Assembly (NCBI GenBank): GCA_010279815.1
Contig: QEOQ01000640.1
Span: 1,689,529 to 1,753,528 of the forward strand
Length of the DNA: 64,000 nucleotides
Source: Brachionus plicatilis
Lineage: Eukaryota; Rotifera; Eurotatoria; Ploima; Brachionidae
Direction: 5' to 3'
In this document: one piece after another, positions 1-14,100 of the stretch
Layout of the letters: every line of letters begins with the position of its first letter
Numbering within the stretch: position 1 is the stretch's first letter
Translations under genes and position numbers: made by a program
Notes under the pieces: model-generated
Databases searched by the model: none
Seen by the model: only the letters and a program-made list of their open reading frames with translations
Told to the model about the DNA's origin: nothing

Positions 1-3000
1 AAGTTAATAAAGAAATTTTTCAAAAAGAACTAAATTTAAACAATGCACTTGGATTAAATGGCAAAATGGCAGTTCAATTTGCCATGTTGATCCGTCGATT
101 GTGGACAGCTGAGTCGAATTATCTGATTCCAAATCAACTGAGAGAACTGATCTGTTCGAAGTATTCTAATTTCCGCGGCTTTGAACAGCAGGACACCCAG
201 GAATTCATGAGCTCATTGATTAGTCTGATTCATGAGGACATGAATCGAGTACTTAAGAAGCCTTTTTACGAGGATTCACTTGAGTGTGTAATGGACAGCA
301 TGGACGAGTGTTTGAAAGTTGCTGGCAAATCGTGGGAAAGATTTTTGAGCCGAGAAAATTCGGTCATAGTCGACAATTTCTACGGCCAATTCAAGTCTAA
401 GTTAACATGTCCTGAGTGTGAGCGGTCCTCAATCACTTTTGAGCCCTTCAACAATTTATTAGTTCCTGTTGCCAAGTCTAAAAAAAAAATTAACTTTTTC
501 ACTCATGCTCAAAACCAGGTGTTTTTCTCCGAATGGTTTTACTGCGAAGACGACACTGTTCAGTCTTTTACGCAGAGTATCAAGTCTGGCTCCAATTTTT
601 ATAAGAATAAGGAATTAAAAGTTTGTGTTATCGAGAGATGTAATGAAACAGATGAGCAAGAGTTGATCGGATTCAAGTTTGATTCGTATTATGAAAATTT
701 GCAGCCACATGATAAGATGCCCCTGCTTGGAAAAAATAAAAATTTTTTAATGTAAGCTTCTGAGTTTAGAAAAAAGTAATCTGAGCTTTTTGGTTGTTTA
801 AGGTTGGTCAAAGAATGGACAAGAGAACCATGCGTTGAAATTAGAATAGAGCAAGCTTGTAAATATCCAATTTTAAATGAAATTGATCCGAGAGTGTGTT
901 CATTTTGTTCATCGAAAAAGCCTGATTTGGAAAATACTTTGCCAAGATGCACTCGTTGTTTCCGTTCAGCTTATTGTAATTTGTAAGTATTACTTGAAAG
1001 TGTTTAATCAATTTTAGAAGGAAAAAAAATTAAGATTTTTTTAAATTTTCACAAGTTGAAATTAAGTTCTTTTAAAATTTAAGTTTTTATAAGCATTTAA
1101 TAATTTTGCAATGACTTGGAAAGATTTTTAGTCAATAGATGAATTTTTGGTCCGCTTAACACAAGAAGAACCGAGAAGTTTTTAAGACTTGTTTTATTAT
1201 TAAAAGTTAAATTCAGAGTTGTTTAAAAGTCACAAGTCTCAAGTCAAGTCCAAGTTCGGACTTTTTTTTTTCAAAAGTCCGACCAAAGACTTTAATTTTT
1301 TTTAATGACTTGGACTTTTTTTTTGGACTTTTAAACAACTCTGGTTAAATTCAATAAAAAAAACAAAATTTTTATAGATTTAACTATTTTAATGATTAAA
1401 CATCATTTAAAAATATCATCGTAAAGACTCATGAAGTCTATTAGACTAGGCGAAAATTTTATAATGCATTTCTCTAATTTAGTCCTTAAATCGGTAATTT
1501 TTAAAATATTTGAATTAATAAATTATTTTAGTTTTTTATAATAACATAGAATTTTACAATAAAAGATGGAAAGTAGCCCAAAAAACCCCTTGTTTTTTAT
1601 TTTAGATAAATAGAAGTTTTAAAGTCTTCTCCGATCTTGATGGTTAATGTTTAAAAAAAATTCGGACCCTAACATTTTTTTTATATTGTACTTATTTTTT
1701 CCTAAGATTCAACAATTTTAGAACTGTTTGAATTAAATGTTATTTAAACAATAACATAAAATTACAAAATATATGATTAGAATAACCAAAAAAATATTTA
1801 TTAAAATATTAATTTAAAAAATCGTTACTTTTACTTCATTTTCAAGTACGGAAGATATTTAGCTAAAATTAAATTTATAATTTAAAAAATTCAAAGCAGA
1901 AATATTTTCATTTACTTAAAAAAAAGATTTTAAAAACTAACATGAGTACTTTTGAAATAAAACAATTTTTAATGACATTATGAAATTTTAGTACAAAAAT
2001 AAAAGTTCAAAAAATAATAATGTTATAATTTTTTTTCTAATTTTTCAAAAATGGTTCTACAAACAAAACAATATTGTGCAAATTAGTACAAATTGTATTC
2101 TAAGTTCAGTAAAAAATCTGCAATTTTGTAAATTTTTAATCAAACGTTTTTTTGATGGAGTTCATTTTACAGAAAATTTCAGAGTCTTTGCAGAGCTTAG
2201 AATTCGTTTGTTCAAATTTGCACAATATTCTATTTATTTTCATAATTATATTTTATAATATCCCTCATTAAAAAAAAAAAAAGTTAAATAAAAGTTGTAT
2301 AAAAAAACTAGAGCTATTATCTGATTCATTTCATAAATTGAAATTAAAAATAGAAAAGCGCTTTGTTATAAATTGTCCCAATAAACACGTCAAAATATGA
2401 TTATGTAGTCTAATTTTGTTTGCAAAGACAAAGAACACCCGTTGCACACAAAAGTTTGCTTTTTATTGTGGTGAAAAGAAAAAACATTTTTTTTAGTACA
2501 AAATTTTGAATTGAAAAACAATTTTATTAAATAAAAAAGACCAATATTAATATCAATGAAATTATTGTCTGTGATGAAAAGAGATTTTTTTGTAAAGTCA
2601 ATCCTTACAAACTACCCTTCGCGACCCTGATGTAAAATGGGTTGAGCAATAAGTAAAAAAATATATTTTAGATTAATTAAATTTATTAGAATTCCTGTGT
2701 TATAACAAAATTATTTATTTAACGAGTCCTATGTAACAGAGTTTTGAGTACTATTTATGCACCAGAAACCCCTGATAATTTACGGTAGATCACAATTTTT
2801 ATGGAATAATAATAAATATTTTAAATAATAAATTAATTGAAAAAAATAGTCTTTTTTAAAGCTTTTTATGTGTAAAAAAAAAGAACTAAATGTTGAATTT
2901 TTTATCTTAATTCCGAATAGTTTATCTCAGTTTGAAATTTTATTTTTATTCTAAACAAAATATAAAATATTAAAACTTATTTTTTGTATAGAGAATGTCA

Positions 3001-4087
3001 AAAAAAAGATTGGTCAAAGCACAGTTCAACAACTTGTATAATGCCATCTGACCGAGTAGGCCTACCATTTGTCTTGTCTCTAAGCCAAAATGAGCTTAAA
3101 TCTGACAACTTTGATGACATACTAAAGGAAAATGTTTTGAAAGAAGCTCAAAAATCAGTCAAACTCGAAAATTTTGATCTATCTAAAAAATCAATTTATG
3201 ACATAGAAATACTCGACAAGTCTTCGACAAGTTCCAGGCCCAATTACAAAAAAATAGAGCCATCCAAAGTTCCTGAAATAGCAAAAAATTCAGATATTTT
3301 TATAAAAATCATTCTAAAATGGAACAATACGATCCAAAATCGATCAGTCCGAAGCAATTTTGATCTCTCAAATGATTGTCATTTACAATTCAACTCTAAA
3401 ATTGAATTAAATGACTGCTTGAAGCTGTTCACTCAGCCAGAAAAGCTGACCAGCGACAATCCATGGTATTGTTCTCGGTGTAAAAAGCACCAGGAAGCAA
3501 TAAAAGAAATGAGTCTTTGGAGGCTGCCAAAGTATCTAATAATAACTCTAAAACGATTTCAGGCTAAAAAAATGTTCGACACATCAAATGAATTGTTGAT
3601 GAATTCAAGATTTGGCTATCTATTACAAAACCGGGTTGTTTACAACAAAATTGACGACTTGGTCAATTTTCCTCTAGTTGGTTTGAACATGGCTGACTTT
3701 TTGGTTAACTGTGATAAACAAAATGTGATTTATGACTTATGTGGTGTGATAAATCACTTAGGAAATTCTTTGTCCATTGGTCACTACACTGCCTTTGCTC
3801 GAACCCATGACAAAGCTGACACCACTAAAAATGAGCTGGACTGGCGTTTGTTTGATGATCAGGTTGTAATGCCTGTCAAGTCGACGAGCCAAATAGTCAA
3901 TAAAGATGCGTATGTGCTAATGTACCGTTTAAGATCTGTGCCTAATGAGCTAAATGGCTCGGTGGACAAGAGTGATGCGGAAATCTCCTCTGAGAGTGCA
4001 AGTGAAGAAGAGTATTATGACATGGAGAGTGAGGAGAGTGTTCAAATGGAAAAAATTGACTACACAAATTTGAACGAAATTGATTAA
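1..4087 (+). CDS. USP19: USP19-type ubiquitin carboxyl-terminal hydrolase with internal MYND finger (5' end outside window)
   Basis: Deubiquitinating cysteine protease, partial at the 5' end. Visible exons are <3-751, 803-982 and 2992-4087, joined in phase by GT-AG introns of 51 and 2009 bp. The reading frame is open from base 3, upstream of the first in-window Met at 66. The first exon has the USP signature FRGFEQQDTQEFM and the CPECERSSITFEPF zinc-ribbon segment. Exons 2 and 3 together form a MYND finger (CSFC, CTRC, YCNLEC, HSSTTC). The C-terminal lobe holds the His box GHYTAFAR and WRLFDDQVV with the catalytic-site Asp. The Cys box lies upstream of the window. A MYND finger inserted in a USP core is the USP19 arrangement. 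The tail is acidic (EISSESASEEEYYDMESEE) and has no transmembrane helix, unlike long USP19 isoforms. AATAAA lies at 4143. The family call is firm; orthology to USP19 is likely. Confidence 0.88.
1214..1343. mobile_element. hAT-like MITE, copy A (intronic)
   Basis: This 130 bp element has perfect terminal inverted repeats CAGAGTTGTTTAAAAGTC / GACTTTTAAACAACTCTG. It is flanked by a perfect 8 bp direct repeat GTTAAATT at 1206-1213 and 1344-1351. An 8 bp duplication with a CAG-starting terminus is typical of the hAT superfamily. The interior is made of repeats of the type AAGTCAAGTCC / GGACTT. It sits inside the 2 kb intron of the USP19-type gene. There is no coding capacity, so it is a non-autonomous copy. 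Confidence 0.85.
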
Positions 4088-4335
4088 AAAATTCTCAGGA
4101 TTTTAGTCTTATTAATTTTTAGATTATTTTTACATTGTTTATGAATAAATATTATATCAGATTTATATGAAGTTAAATTTTTCTAGAAATAAATTTGAAA
4201 ATTGTCGAAACATTGGAGCTTAGTGTTGAAATAGAACACGTTTTTGAACAATATTTTAACATTTAAAAAAAATAATTTCAACAACTAAAAAATTTACTTT
4301 AATAATTTAAAAAATTAATAAATTAATTATTATAT

Positions 4336-5519
4336 TATTATGGAAACCAAGTCTAACCGGTTGCCCTATTTTTTTATTGAATATTTGGCACCCATTTTGT
4401 TCGAAAACTTCAAAAATAGTCACCCAATTTTTTTCAGTCAATACTTTACCTCCGGTGGTTAATTGTGTGAGGTCCAAAGGGGTTAAAGCGGTTAATACGA
4501 TTACACCTAAAATTGTATATAATTATCCCGAAATTTAACCATAAATTAAGAATTTTAATCCCTTATACCCATTTAACTCATTAAGGAATAAATTTTTTAA
4601 ATTTCCAATAAATTTATTAAGCGATTATTTAATTGATTATTAATTATTTATTTGTACAAAATAAACTAAGTTTTTACGATTTGATTTCATTCTAAAACAA
4701 TTAGTAAAATGTTAAAAAACAAAAAAATCGAAACAAAGTTTAAAAGTTTAAAATTGATTGAATTTAAAAGAAGATTTAATAAAAAAGAAAAAATAATGAT
4801 TTTAATCATCCCAATAAGAGTTGTTCCTCAAGTATTAAGTCTCAGGTCTCAAGTCAAGTCCATGTCACGACTCGACTTATTTATTAATATTTTTTCAGTA
4901 AAAAATTAAATCATTACTTGAGTTGATATTTTGTTTAGTTTAATTTTTACTAAATTATAGTTTTTGTAAAAATTCAATTTGAAATTTTATTTTCTAGTTT
5001 ATTTAAAAAATTAATTAAGAAAAAAATTTTAGCTTGTTAACATATTGAAATAAAATTATGAGTATGACCGATTGGTCTTTAATTTGATTTTATCGAAAAG
5101 AATCATCTCAAGTAGTAAAAATCACTTTCTGGTCGTAAGACTTGAAAAATAGCGACTTGAGGAACAATTCTGATCACAATCATCAAGAAAAATGATTTTT
5201 TATCATCTAATCAAATGATTAACAAGAGTCTGTCATTTATTGCGTCTTTTGGATCTTGATCAGTATATACTTTTTATAAATTGAATTTCTTCATTTTGTG
5301 ACATTTAAGCTTATAAAAACTTTCTTTTTGTTTTTATTTTTTGAAATAAACACTTTTTTATAAGAGAAATTTTATGAGAGCAAGAAAGAGAGAATGTATT
5401 TTTAATTATTAAATATTTAATTGTGAAAAAAATAGCGTCACTGCATATTTAAAGTCTTATACAGTTAAATGGGTTAAATAGAATAATATTTGGAGTAATA
5501 GGGTAATTTTTTTGACCAA
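4336..5519. repeat. Interspersed repeat, copy 1 (decayed, lacks the zinc-finger segment)
   Basis: This stretch shares its left flank with 31207-31450 (for example ACCCATTTTGTTC, ACTTCAAAAAT, GTCACCCAATTTTT) and its right flank with 31815-32100 (for example TTAAATGGGTTAAATAGAAT). On the minus strand near 5300 it keeps a start like that of copy 2 (MSQN-EIQ) followed by stops. The AT-hook and PHD-like segment present in copy 2 is missing. A hAT-like MITE is inserted at 4816-5172. Outer boundaries are approximate, because no clean terminal repeat or target duplication was found. Confidence 0.6.
4816..5172. mobile_element. hAT-like MITE, copy C (nested in interspersed repeat)
   Basis: A 357 bp member of the family at 1214-1343. 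Its ends are AGAGTTGTTCCTCAAGT on the left and ACTTGAGGAACAATTCTG on the right. The expected first C has mutated to A. The flanking octamers ATCCCAAT (4808-4815) and ATCACAAT (5173-5180) differ at one base, so they read as an aged 8 bp target duplication. The interior carries CAAGTCTCAGGTCTCAAGTC-like units. It lies inside another repeat, so it inserted later than that repeat. Confidence 0.75.
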
Positions 5520-8146
5520 TGATTTTTTATTTTATACTGAAATAAATAGGGGTATTTTAGTCTAAAAATTATGGGAAAGGAAATAAAAATATAATTTAGA
5601 GCCTTATATAAAAATAATCCTTTTAATTTTTGGATGACAAACCAAGAAAAATTATCAATTTTATTTTCGATTTAAAAATTAAAATAAGTTTATTTTTCAA
5701 TTTTCGATCAAATTTTCTATATAAAAAAAATTAACATTTTTATTTTTTTTATTCAAATTTTACATTCAAAGTATTTAAATTTTGAAAAGAAATAAATTTA
5801 TGTGGAATTTTTCATTCTCATCATTTTATTAATTTGTGTCACTTAGTTATCTGGCTTCGCTTAATTTATTATCCACCTTTTTAAAAGTTTTTTCAAAGTA
5901 ATTAAAATACCAAAGCATCCAGATCCCTAGAAATGATATGTAGGTATGTCGATTGCACTAGTTAAACTTAACTAAGCAAATGATGACAAGATTATTTTTA
6001 AAAACTGAAGTTTTACTTATTAGCTATCAGGTTTAGGTGCAAATTATCAACATTAATTAAATTTTTTAAATTTTCATATTTTTATAAGCCACCACTTAAA
6101 AACCTAAAAACATCATCTTAAAGAAAATATTTTTTTCAATGATTACGCAACAAATTTTCTAAAAAAGTCAAATTTAATAAATTAAAAGAGAATTATTTTT
6201 TTTTGATTCAAATTGACAATTCCTACGGTTAACCCTTTTAAATTTTTACAAGACAATTTTTGACAATTTCAAATTGGTTTTCCTTTAGGTGAGCGTGAAA
6301 ACCAATATTTTATCGCGACATCAAAATCTAAAACTCATCTGCATCTGAATTAGATAGCTTTTATTTAAATAAAAATTAAATTGTGTGACAAAATTTATGG
6401 CAAATCTGAAATTAACTTAAAACTTAAATTGTTGTCCATATTAAAATCGGCCCCAATCAAGATATGTGAACTAGAATATGTTTTTACATGCTTTGATTGA
6501 ACTTTAAAATTCTTAACCCTATACTGAAAATAAAAATGAAAAAAGTAAAAATTCTGACGTAAAGTGCCCCGGTCTAAATAGTAAATTTCTATGATGCAGG
6601 GTTAAAAATTGAAATTTTGTAAATTATTTTAAAAAAATTGTTTAAAAAATTGAAACACCAAAACAGTCATTTTGACTAGTTTTAAAAATTTTAAATCATC
6701 ATGACTTTTAAACAGATTTTTCAATAATCTTTTTTTTTGAAAAAAGCCAAGTCAAATGATTTCCAAAAAAAAAGTAACAATTACTAATTTTTGTTCACCT
6801 TTTTTTACTATCAAAACTACTCAACACGGGACTGAAAGGGAGGTTAATTACCATTCCAAACTGCCAATGTTCCTCCCCTAAATTAAATTAAAAAAAAAAA
6901 ATTAAATTAAAAAATAAAACACATACTAGTGCACAAATCATTTCAGGGAAATTTTTATATGGTCGATGGTCGCTTTTATACTTGGAATAAATTTTTTTTT
7001 GTTGCAAAAGCCCATGTTTTATCTCGAAAGGGTTTACGGTAATCATTTAGAAAAAAATTGAAATTAAAAATAAAATTTTTCTTAATCTTAAATCATTTCA
7101 TTTATCATTTCTTATTATTTATATCAAATTAATTTTTTTTATCGAAACTTAAGGAAAAAATTAACTTTAAGATAAACATTTAGATAAAAAAGAAAATTTT
7201 CTATTTTTAAAAATAGTTTTATGATCGATAACAGCATTTTTTCTAACTAATTTTAGGAGATTGAGTAAGGTTTTAAATTTATTTTAATTGATTTTAGTCT
7301 TGTTTTGAGATAATTTTTGTTAAAATGCAATAAAATATTTACCTAATTTCTAAATTAGTAACAAAACTTGACTTTTATTTATGACTTGACAAAAGAAATA
7401 ATTATATACTTTAAATTCAAATATTTTTTTATCAAATTGGTTTAACATCACAATTGCAGTGGGTCCATAATCTGCAAAAATATATTTAGATTGGTCGTTA
7501 AGTGCTTAAAATCACGAAATAACTCAAATTTTTATTACTTTTAATTACTTTTAAATATAAAATTCAAAAGTAACATGTTTTGTTAAAAGTGGTTAGGGAA
7601 ATTTTTGTTCAAAAGTTAATTTGTAAATTAGAGCCTAATTGTAGTCGGAAACTTGGATTAAAAGCTCGATTTTTCTCCAGGCTTGTTTAGATTTGAGATA
7701 TTCAACAAATTTCAATCATTCCACCGTTTAGGAACAAGTTTCCCACTTAGAGAATCACACACAGTTAGCTAATAAAATTAACATTCTTCAAATTGTTCTC
7801 ATAAATTTTTTCAATTAAAAACTCCTGTTTTAAGGCTCACTTAATTTAACAATTTAAAAAAAAAGCAAATAAAAATTTTATTAAATAAATAATTGAAAAT
7901 CAAACAAGATATAGGAAAGTTGAAAATTTTGAATTGCTACCGAGGACTGCATTGAACAAGTTAAATAACATAACTTGAAGAAACAAAAATTAAATTTGTT
8001 TATATTTTTTTTCTATTTAAACTTTACTATTTCAAACCATGGTAACGAAGGATTTAGAAATTGAGAAAAAAAAGACTCTTAAAAACACCTATTTAGGTTT
8101 TAATTTTTTTTATTTGCTAAATAATTTCTGAGAGTCTGAGACTTAG
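5520..8146. other. AT-rich non-coding stretch
   Basis: No coding segment is supported here. The sequence is AT-rich with many A/T homopolymers. A weak relic of the hAT MITE family (GACTTTTAAACAG near 6701 and AGCCAAGTCAAATGA near 6747) may be present. Undetected 5' exons or the promoter of the next gene could lie in this stretch. Confidence 0.5.
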
Positions 8147-11100
8147 CAATTAAAATCTTTGCTCAATAGATGCCGGCTTACACTGATGAGTATCGACATG
8201 ATTCAGAATGAAATTGATTCCAAGGCCTTTGACGAGCAATCGCCAGTTCACAGAGGCGTAAAGATTCAAGCCAGGTGCTTTAATGTTTACAATCCAACTA
8301 TTCCAGCAAGGGAAGATGTTCGTCGCCAAAACTACAATCGACGCAAAGAACAGATGACTGGCATGGGATTTAGGACTCCGCTGAATGTGCCTTACAAGAT
8401 AATCGGTGAACCTCTAGTCATGGACTATAAATTGATCGCTCAGCATGGCTTTGGCCCCTACCCTAACAAGAATAAAGAAACTATTAGCCAGGAATACCAG
8501 AATAAAAATATTAGCATAAATTTCAGCAATGCCATTAGGAGAAAGTCAACGGTATTCTTTTATTTTATTTAAAAAAAATAAATTTATTTAAAAAAAAATT
8601 TAGTCTAATCAAAATTTTGTGCTACGCAATTACAAAAAAAATAAACAACTTTTAACTCTGCAAAGTGAAGTAAACCGAACCAAGTAAAAAATTTCAGAAA
8701 ATTTTTTCCAAAAATTTTTAGAGTTAAATTTTGAAGGAATTATTTACACCGAGTGAAGCTTGGACACAGTTTTTTTGATCTAATTAGAAAAGAGGAAGAA
8801 GAAAGAGTTTGAAAATAAATTTTTAATTTTTTTTTTACCATTTTTTGATCAAAAAGATAAAAAAATCTAATGCTGATACGAAGGCGATTCAGATGTCAAT
8901 TAGACCGATGGTTGACTCGGATGAAGAATTGGATGTGGAGAGCGATGAAGAGTTGCTAGAAGAACATAATAGGAATTTTTATGCCGATTCGGCTGGTGAC
9001 TCTGAAGCAAGATCTAACATGGCAACGCCTTACAATTCAGAAAATAATGCATCGGTTCTTAATCAGTACGAAAAAAGAGGCAAAAATGGAACTATTTCAC
9101 GTGAAGGGACCAACGAATCGGCCAGCTCAATCAGACCGCAGACTCATCCGGCAAATAACACAAACTAGTAGGATTTTGTTGCTTAAAGACATCACTAATA
9201 ATTAAATCACTCCATAAAATTTATCTAGCCGCATATGCACTAGGCCGTTTACGGTTCCGGCAAAAAAAAGGTATCCAAAGATAAAAATTTTAAAAGAATT
9301 TGTGTTCTATTAAAAAAATTTATTTAAATTAAAATTAGCGTTCTTTAATGCATGTTCTTTGAATGTCCACTATTTTGATCGATTCTTAAAAAAAAAAAGA
9401 AATTTGGTTATCTGACCCTCTGTTTAAAATTAAAATATTTATTGAAAACCTTGGCTAATTTGAATCAAATAAATAATTCTAATTTATATCAGAGGCATTT
9501 GACATGTTCATTTGTGAACAAAAATTTTATTCCTATTTTAACTTAGTTGTAAATTCTTTTCAACACTTATTTGTATAATTTGGCCTTTTTTTTCACCAAA
9601 AAAAATATAAATTTACTACATGAGTTTATTTAAAATTATATTTGTCCATTACCGTATCCCCTTGTTTAGCGACGCATGCTTTAATACCATGAGTAGGATA
9701 TTTGGTGTAATTTGATATAAAAACACCAAATATAATTTGGTGTTTGTATATTTACACCAAATAATATTTGGTGTAAATATACAAAATACTTCAACAAGTG
9801 TTAGTACGCCAGTTGTTTACAACAAGAATGGTTCAGTTAGAAAGCCACTAGGAAGAAAGAAAGGTTCTACGAATAAATCGAAAAAATAATTTTTTTTTAA
9901 ATTTTTTTATTCTCTTTTTGTCTTAAATTTTTAAATTTAAATGCCGGGTCAATAATTAAAATTAAACTTTTTTATTATATTTAATATTTTTTTTACCATA
10001 ACTCTAACGTCGCATCTATAAAATAAACTCAATCAATATTTTTATATTTAATTTTTTTTTAAGCTTAAAACCCCGAGTCTCTAACAAGGACTTTTTTTGA
10101 AGCTCTGCTTTTCTATTTGAATTTCTATTTTAAACGCTACGTTTTTAATATGTATCGACTATGTGACCCATACGACTTTTAAAATAAAAAATTTAACATT
10201 GTGAGGTCTATGTTAGACCATGCACCAAATATCCTACTCATGGTATTAAAGCATGCGTCGCAAAACAAGGGGATACGGTATTTCTTCTTTTTGTGATTTA
10301 AAAAAAATATTTAAATTAAGGACGATGTATTGACAATGAGATTGTTAAACATTCTAGACATTATTTTCTTACAAGCAGGAATCCTCTTCAAGTTCTCTTA
10401 GTAGCTGATTCATTTTATTAATTACTAAAATAACTTAAAGAAATTAGGTTTTAAAAAAATACTAAAAGGATATAATTCAACAAAAAAATTGTAAAAACCT
10501 AATAGGAAAATAAAATTGATTATATATTTGATTAAGTTTTTAAGACTAAACCTTGTTATGATTTTTTTCTCAAAGATTTAGTTGCACGAAAGTTGGAAAA
10601 ATATCTTATTCTTGAACGAAAGATTTTAACATAAAATTTGAAGACATTTATTCTTTCATTTTCCCAAAAAATTAAAATTCAAATATTAAATTCATTATTT
10701 AATGACATAAATATAAAATTGCTAATATTTTAAAAAATAAATGTCTTCGAAAAAATTTAAAGACATCTTTAAACCTGTCGGATATCAAAAATTAAAAATT
10801 GCTTAAGATTTTTAGTTGTCAAGAAAAAATTTATTTCTCAGCATTTTTATTGATTTTTTTTAATAAGACAATATCTATATGATTATCTATTACAGTATCA
10901 AGCAAGGAATTCTGACTTTCTAATTTTTTAAGGACACGTTAAATGGCCCAAATAATAAGCTTAGCCTCAGACATTCTAATTTTTTAATATTTTTAAAATT
11001 TCAATTATTTTATTTAAAAAATTTATAAAATTATTAATCATTCATCTAAAAAAATTAAGGTATTAAAATTTTGACCAGGATATTTTTATTCGAAAAAAAT

Positions 11101-14100
11101 GTTCACAAAAATCGATGTAAAAGGAAGCTTTAATATTCAAAAAAATATTTTAAATTAAAATTTTTAATAAAAATTTACTTCATAAAATTAACGAATCTGA
11201 CGTTAATTATCTATATAAAAATTAAGTAATAATTTGTTTTTGAAACCTAAAAAAAAAAAAATTTATTCTAAATGAACATCAAAAAGTACCAAAGATAAAA
11301 AAAACGGATAACATTTTAGCATTATTTTGATTTCTAAATCTTTTTTTGTTTCAGAAGAATTCTTGTGTACTATTTCTTTTTTATGACTATCAAAATTTTG
11401 ATTTTTCTTACAAATTAATCAGCTTTGAGCATATTTTTAAAAGCATGTGTAATTAATCAAATAAAATAACTTTATTATTATCAAGCTTCTTTAACAATTA
11501 GATTCCATTTCTTAGAATGAATATCTACTAAAATTAATTTTTTTAAGTACATCATTAATGAATTCGTACCGGAACCAAAAAACCTCTTTCAAAAAACTAA
11601 AAGAAGAAATCACCCCATATACACCAATTTATTCATCACTAATTTCCAAAGATGAAGGATTTATTCTGGAAAAGTATTTGCAAATTTAATAACCAACTTG
11701 AAAAAGTAATAAAATTATTTAAGAACTTCATTGACTCGTCAATTGTGCGTTCTTTTGTGGCTCCTCGAGTCAATAAATGTCGAATCAGTCGGTGCCATAA
11801 AACCACTGAGAACTTGCTTTTCGGTCAAGTAATCTAGTCAATAAAAATGTATTATCATTATCATCAAAACTTATTTTGAAGGAATATTGGCGGAGATAAG
11901 TACAGTGAAAAAAATTTACACTATTTGGACGAAATCGAGAGAAAGTGGAGAAAATTTGAAAAACTGGATGATGTAATTTTAAGATAAGAATTGATAAGAT
12001 AAAATTTTAAAACAAAAAATTAGAAAAGAGATAGATTTAAGAACCGCAGATCAAAACCCAATTTTATTACAGGTTTTTTGAATTTTTATCCGATAAAAAT
12101 AATTTTATAAAAGGCTTTTATAAAATTAATGCTTCGAATAGATCAATCTACACAGGAAGATCAACAGAATATAGAAATTATTAATGATGATGACATTGAT
12201 ATAAAAGGTAAAGAAAAAAATTTTTTTGATAACCAGCACATAACTATTAACCAAGATGCATCAAAAAACATTGAGGAAATTTCAGCACTAAATGACTCAT
12301 CAGTCATTGAAGAGGACTTTAATAAATCTCAAAACAATAAACCATCCCTTGCCGATCTCACTTTAACCCTAATGAGTAAAATAACACCAAAAATAAAACA
12401 CTTTTTTGACTTAAATTTATTTAAAAAAAAAAGATTTGTCCGATTCCGAGAGAGAAAAGTTAAACGGTCTTACAAATGAGGCCAAAGACGCTAAAAAAGA
12501 TTCTGTAAATACAATTAATATTGAGTCAAAAAGACTGAATGCAAATGCTCAAAAACAAAGCGATTCTTTAGCTAAGAAGAACGGAAAGCCAAAAACCGCT
12601 GCCCTAAACAAAAAGTCAAAAAAGAAGGAGGAAATTGACTTTAGTGATAAAATTCAAATTATGCCGGTAATTTATTTTTTTCTTTTCAAAAAAAGAATAT
12701 AAAAGTAAAATATTATTTTATTAACAAGAAAATCTGTTCGATAGTTCTTTTAAAATTTGTTCCCGAAATTTCGACAAAAAATAAAAAAGTGTATCATATA
12801 TATTTCAATTTGTAAAAATGATTACTGAAAATACTATCAAACGATTTAAATTTATTAAAAGAGATAAATTGAATTTTATTTTGTCTGATTTTTTATTTAT
12901 AAAACAAATTCGTTTTTGGGATTTTTTTTTTAAGGTTTATTCAAAAATGTTAAACTGACAAAAAAGATCTGCCGAAAGCTTATTTTTTAAAAATCTAAAA
13001 AAAATATAGTCTAACTAAAATTGTAAAAATTTTAATCTTATTTAAATATTGATGCAAAATAAATAAAATATAGTAAGATAGGCAAAGCTTAAATGTGTTA
13101 AAAGGGTGACAAATTGCTACAGTGGTGCTACGGTAACTGTATATTACATAAATTTACCAAATTTTATATGAATTATAATTTTACGTAAAATCATATTCGC
13201 TAAAAGAAAAAATCAAATTTTTTATTTATTTTTTTTATTTCTAAAATTAATAAACATTTTAATAAATATTAATAAATAAAATATCAAAAAGTTTAAATTA
13301 AAGTCGATTGAAATCTAAAAATTAGCCTTTTGTTACAGTATCGATTTTGATTTATACATAAAATTTTGTAAATTTACGTATATATTCCGTACATTAAAAT
13401 TAAAAAAATCATTTTGGCTAAACAGGTGAGATTCGGTTAAATTTTTGTTTTTTAATTTAAAAAAAAATAATTAAAATTCGATACAATAATCGTTTTAGCC
13501 CATAAAGAAAAAGCTAATGAATTTTATTTAAAAAATAATTTTATAATACTGATTCATGGTTGAAATATCTAATCCGGTTATTCTACGATGTTGCATTCAA
13601 TTTTTCTAAAAACTCACACATTTACCCCTAATTAATTGTATAACCCCTATTATCTATTAACAAAATAGAATAACCCTATTAAATATCTCAACTAATAAAC
13701 AATATTAAAAGGCCTTTCATTTTTAAATAACATTTTTTAGCTTTATTCTTATTTAAAGTACAAAAAAAGTCAATTGTAATAAACTAAACTAAACATTACA
13801 TTTTCATTATTTTAATTTAGATTAATAACAATAATTTTACCAAATTTCATCCCTTTAGCAAAAATAATTGTTTTTTTAATTTTATACTCTGAAAACAATT
13901 TTTTTTAGAAATAATTTCAGACATAAAATTCTAGGATCCTCTTAAAAGCTAACAAAAAATGGAGCAACGGGGTTAACCCTATTAAAATAAATCTTAAAAG
14001 ATTTTTAAAAAAAGATTATTATCAATTTTCAAAAAAGTATGATTTTCTCTTTTTTATTTTTTTATTCTAAAAGAAAAAAAATATTTTACAATTTTTCCTG

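Noticed and set aside
8039..8095. Possible first coding exon MVTKDLEIEKKKTLKNTYL of the coiled-coil gene
   Set aside because: Its only donor leaves a phase that does not fit the acceptors before the next coding segment, so it was not included in the model.
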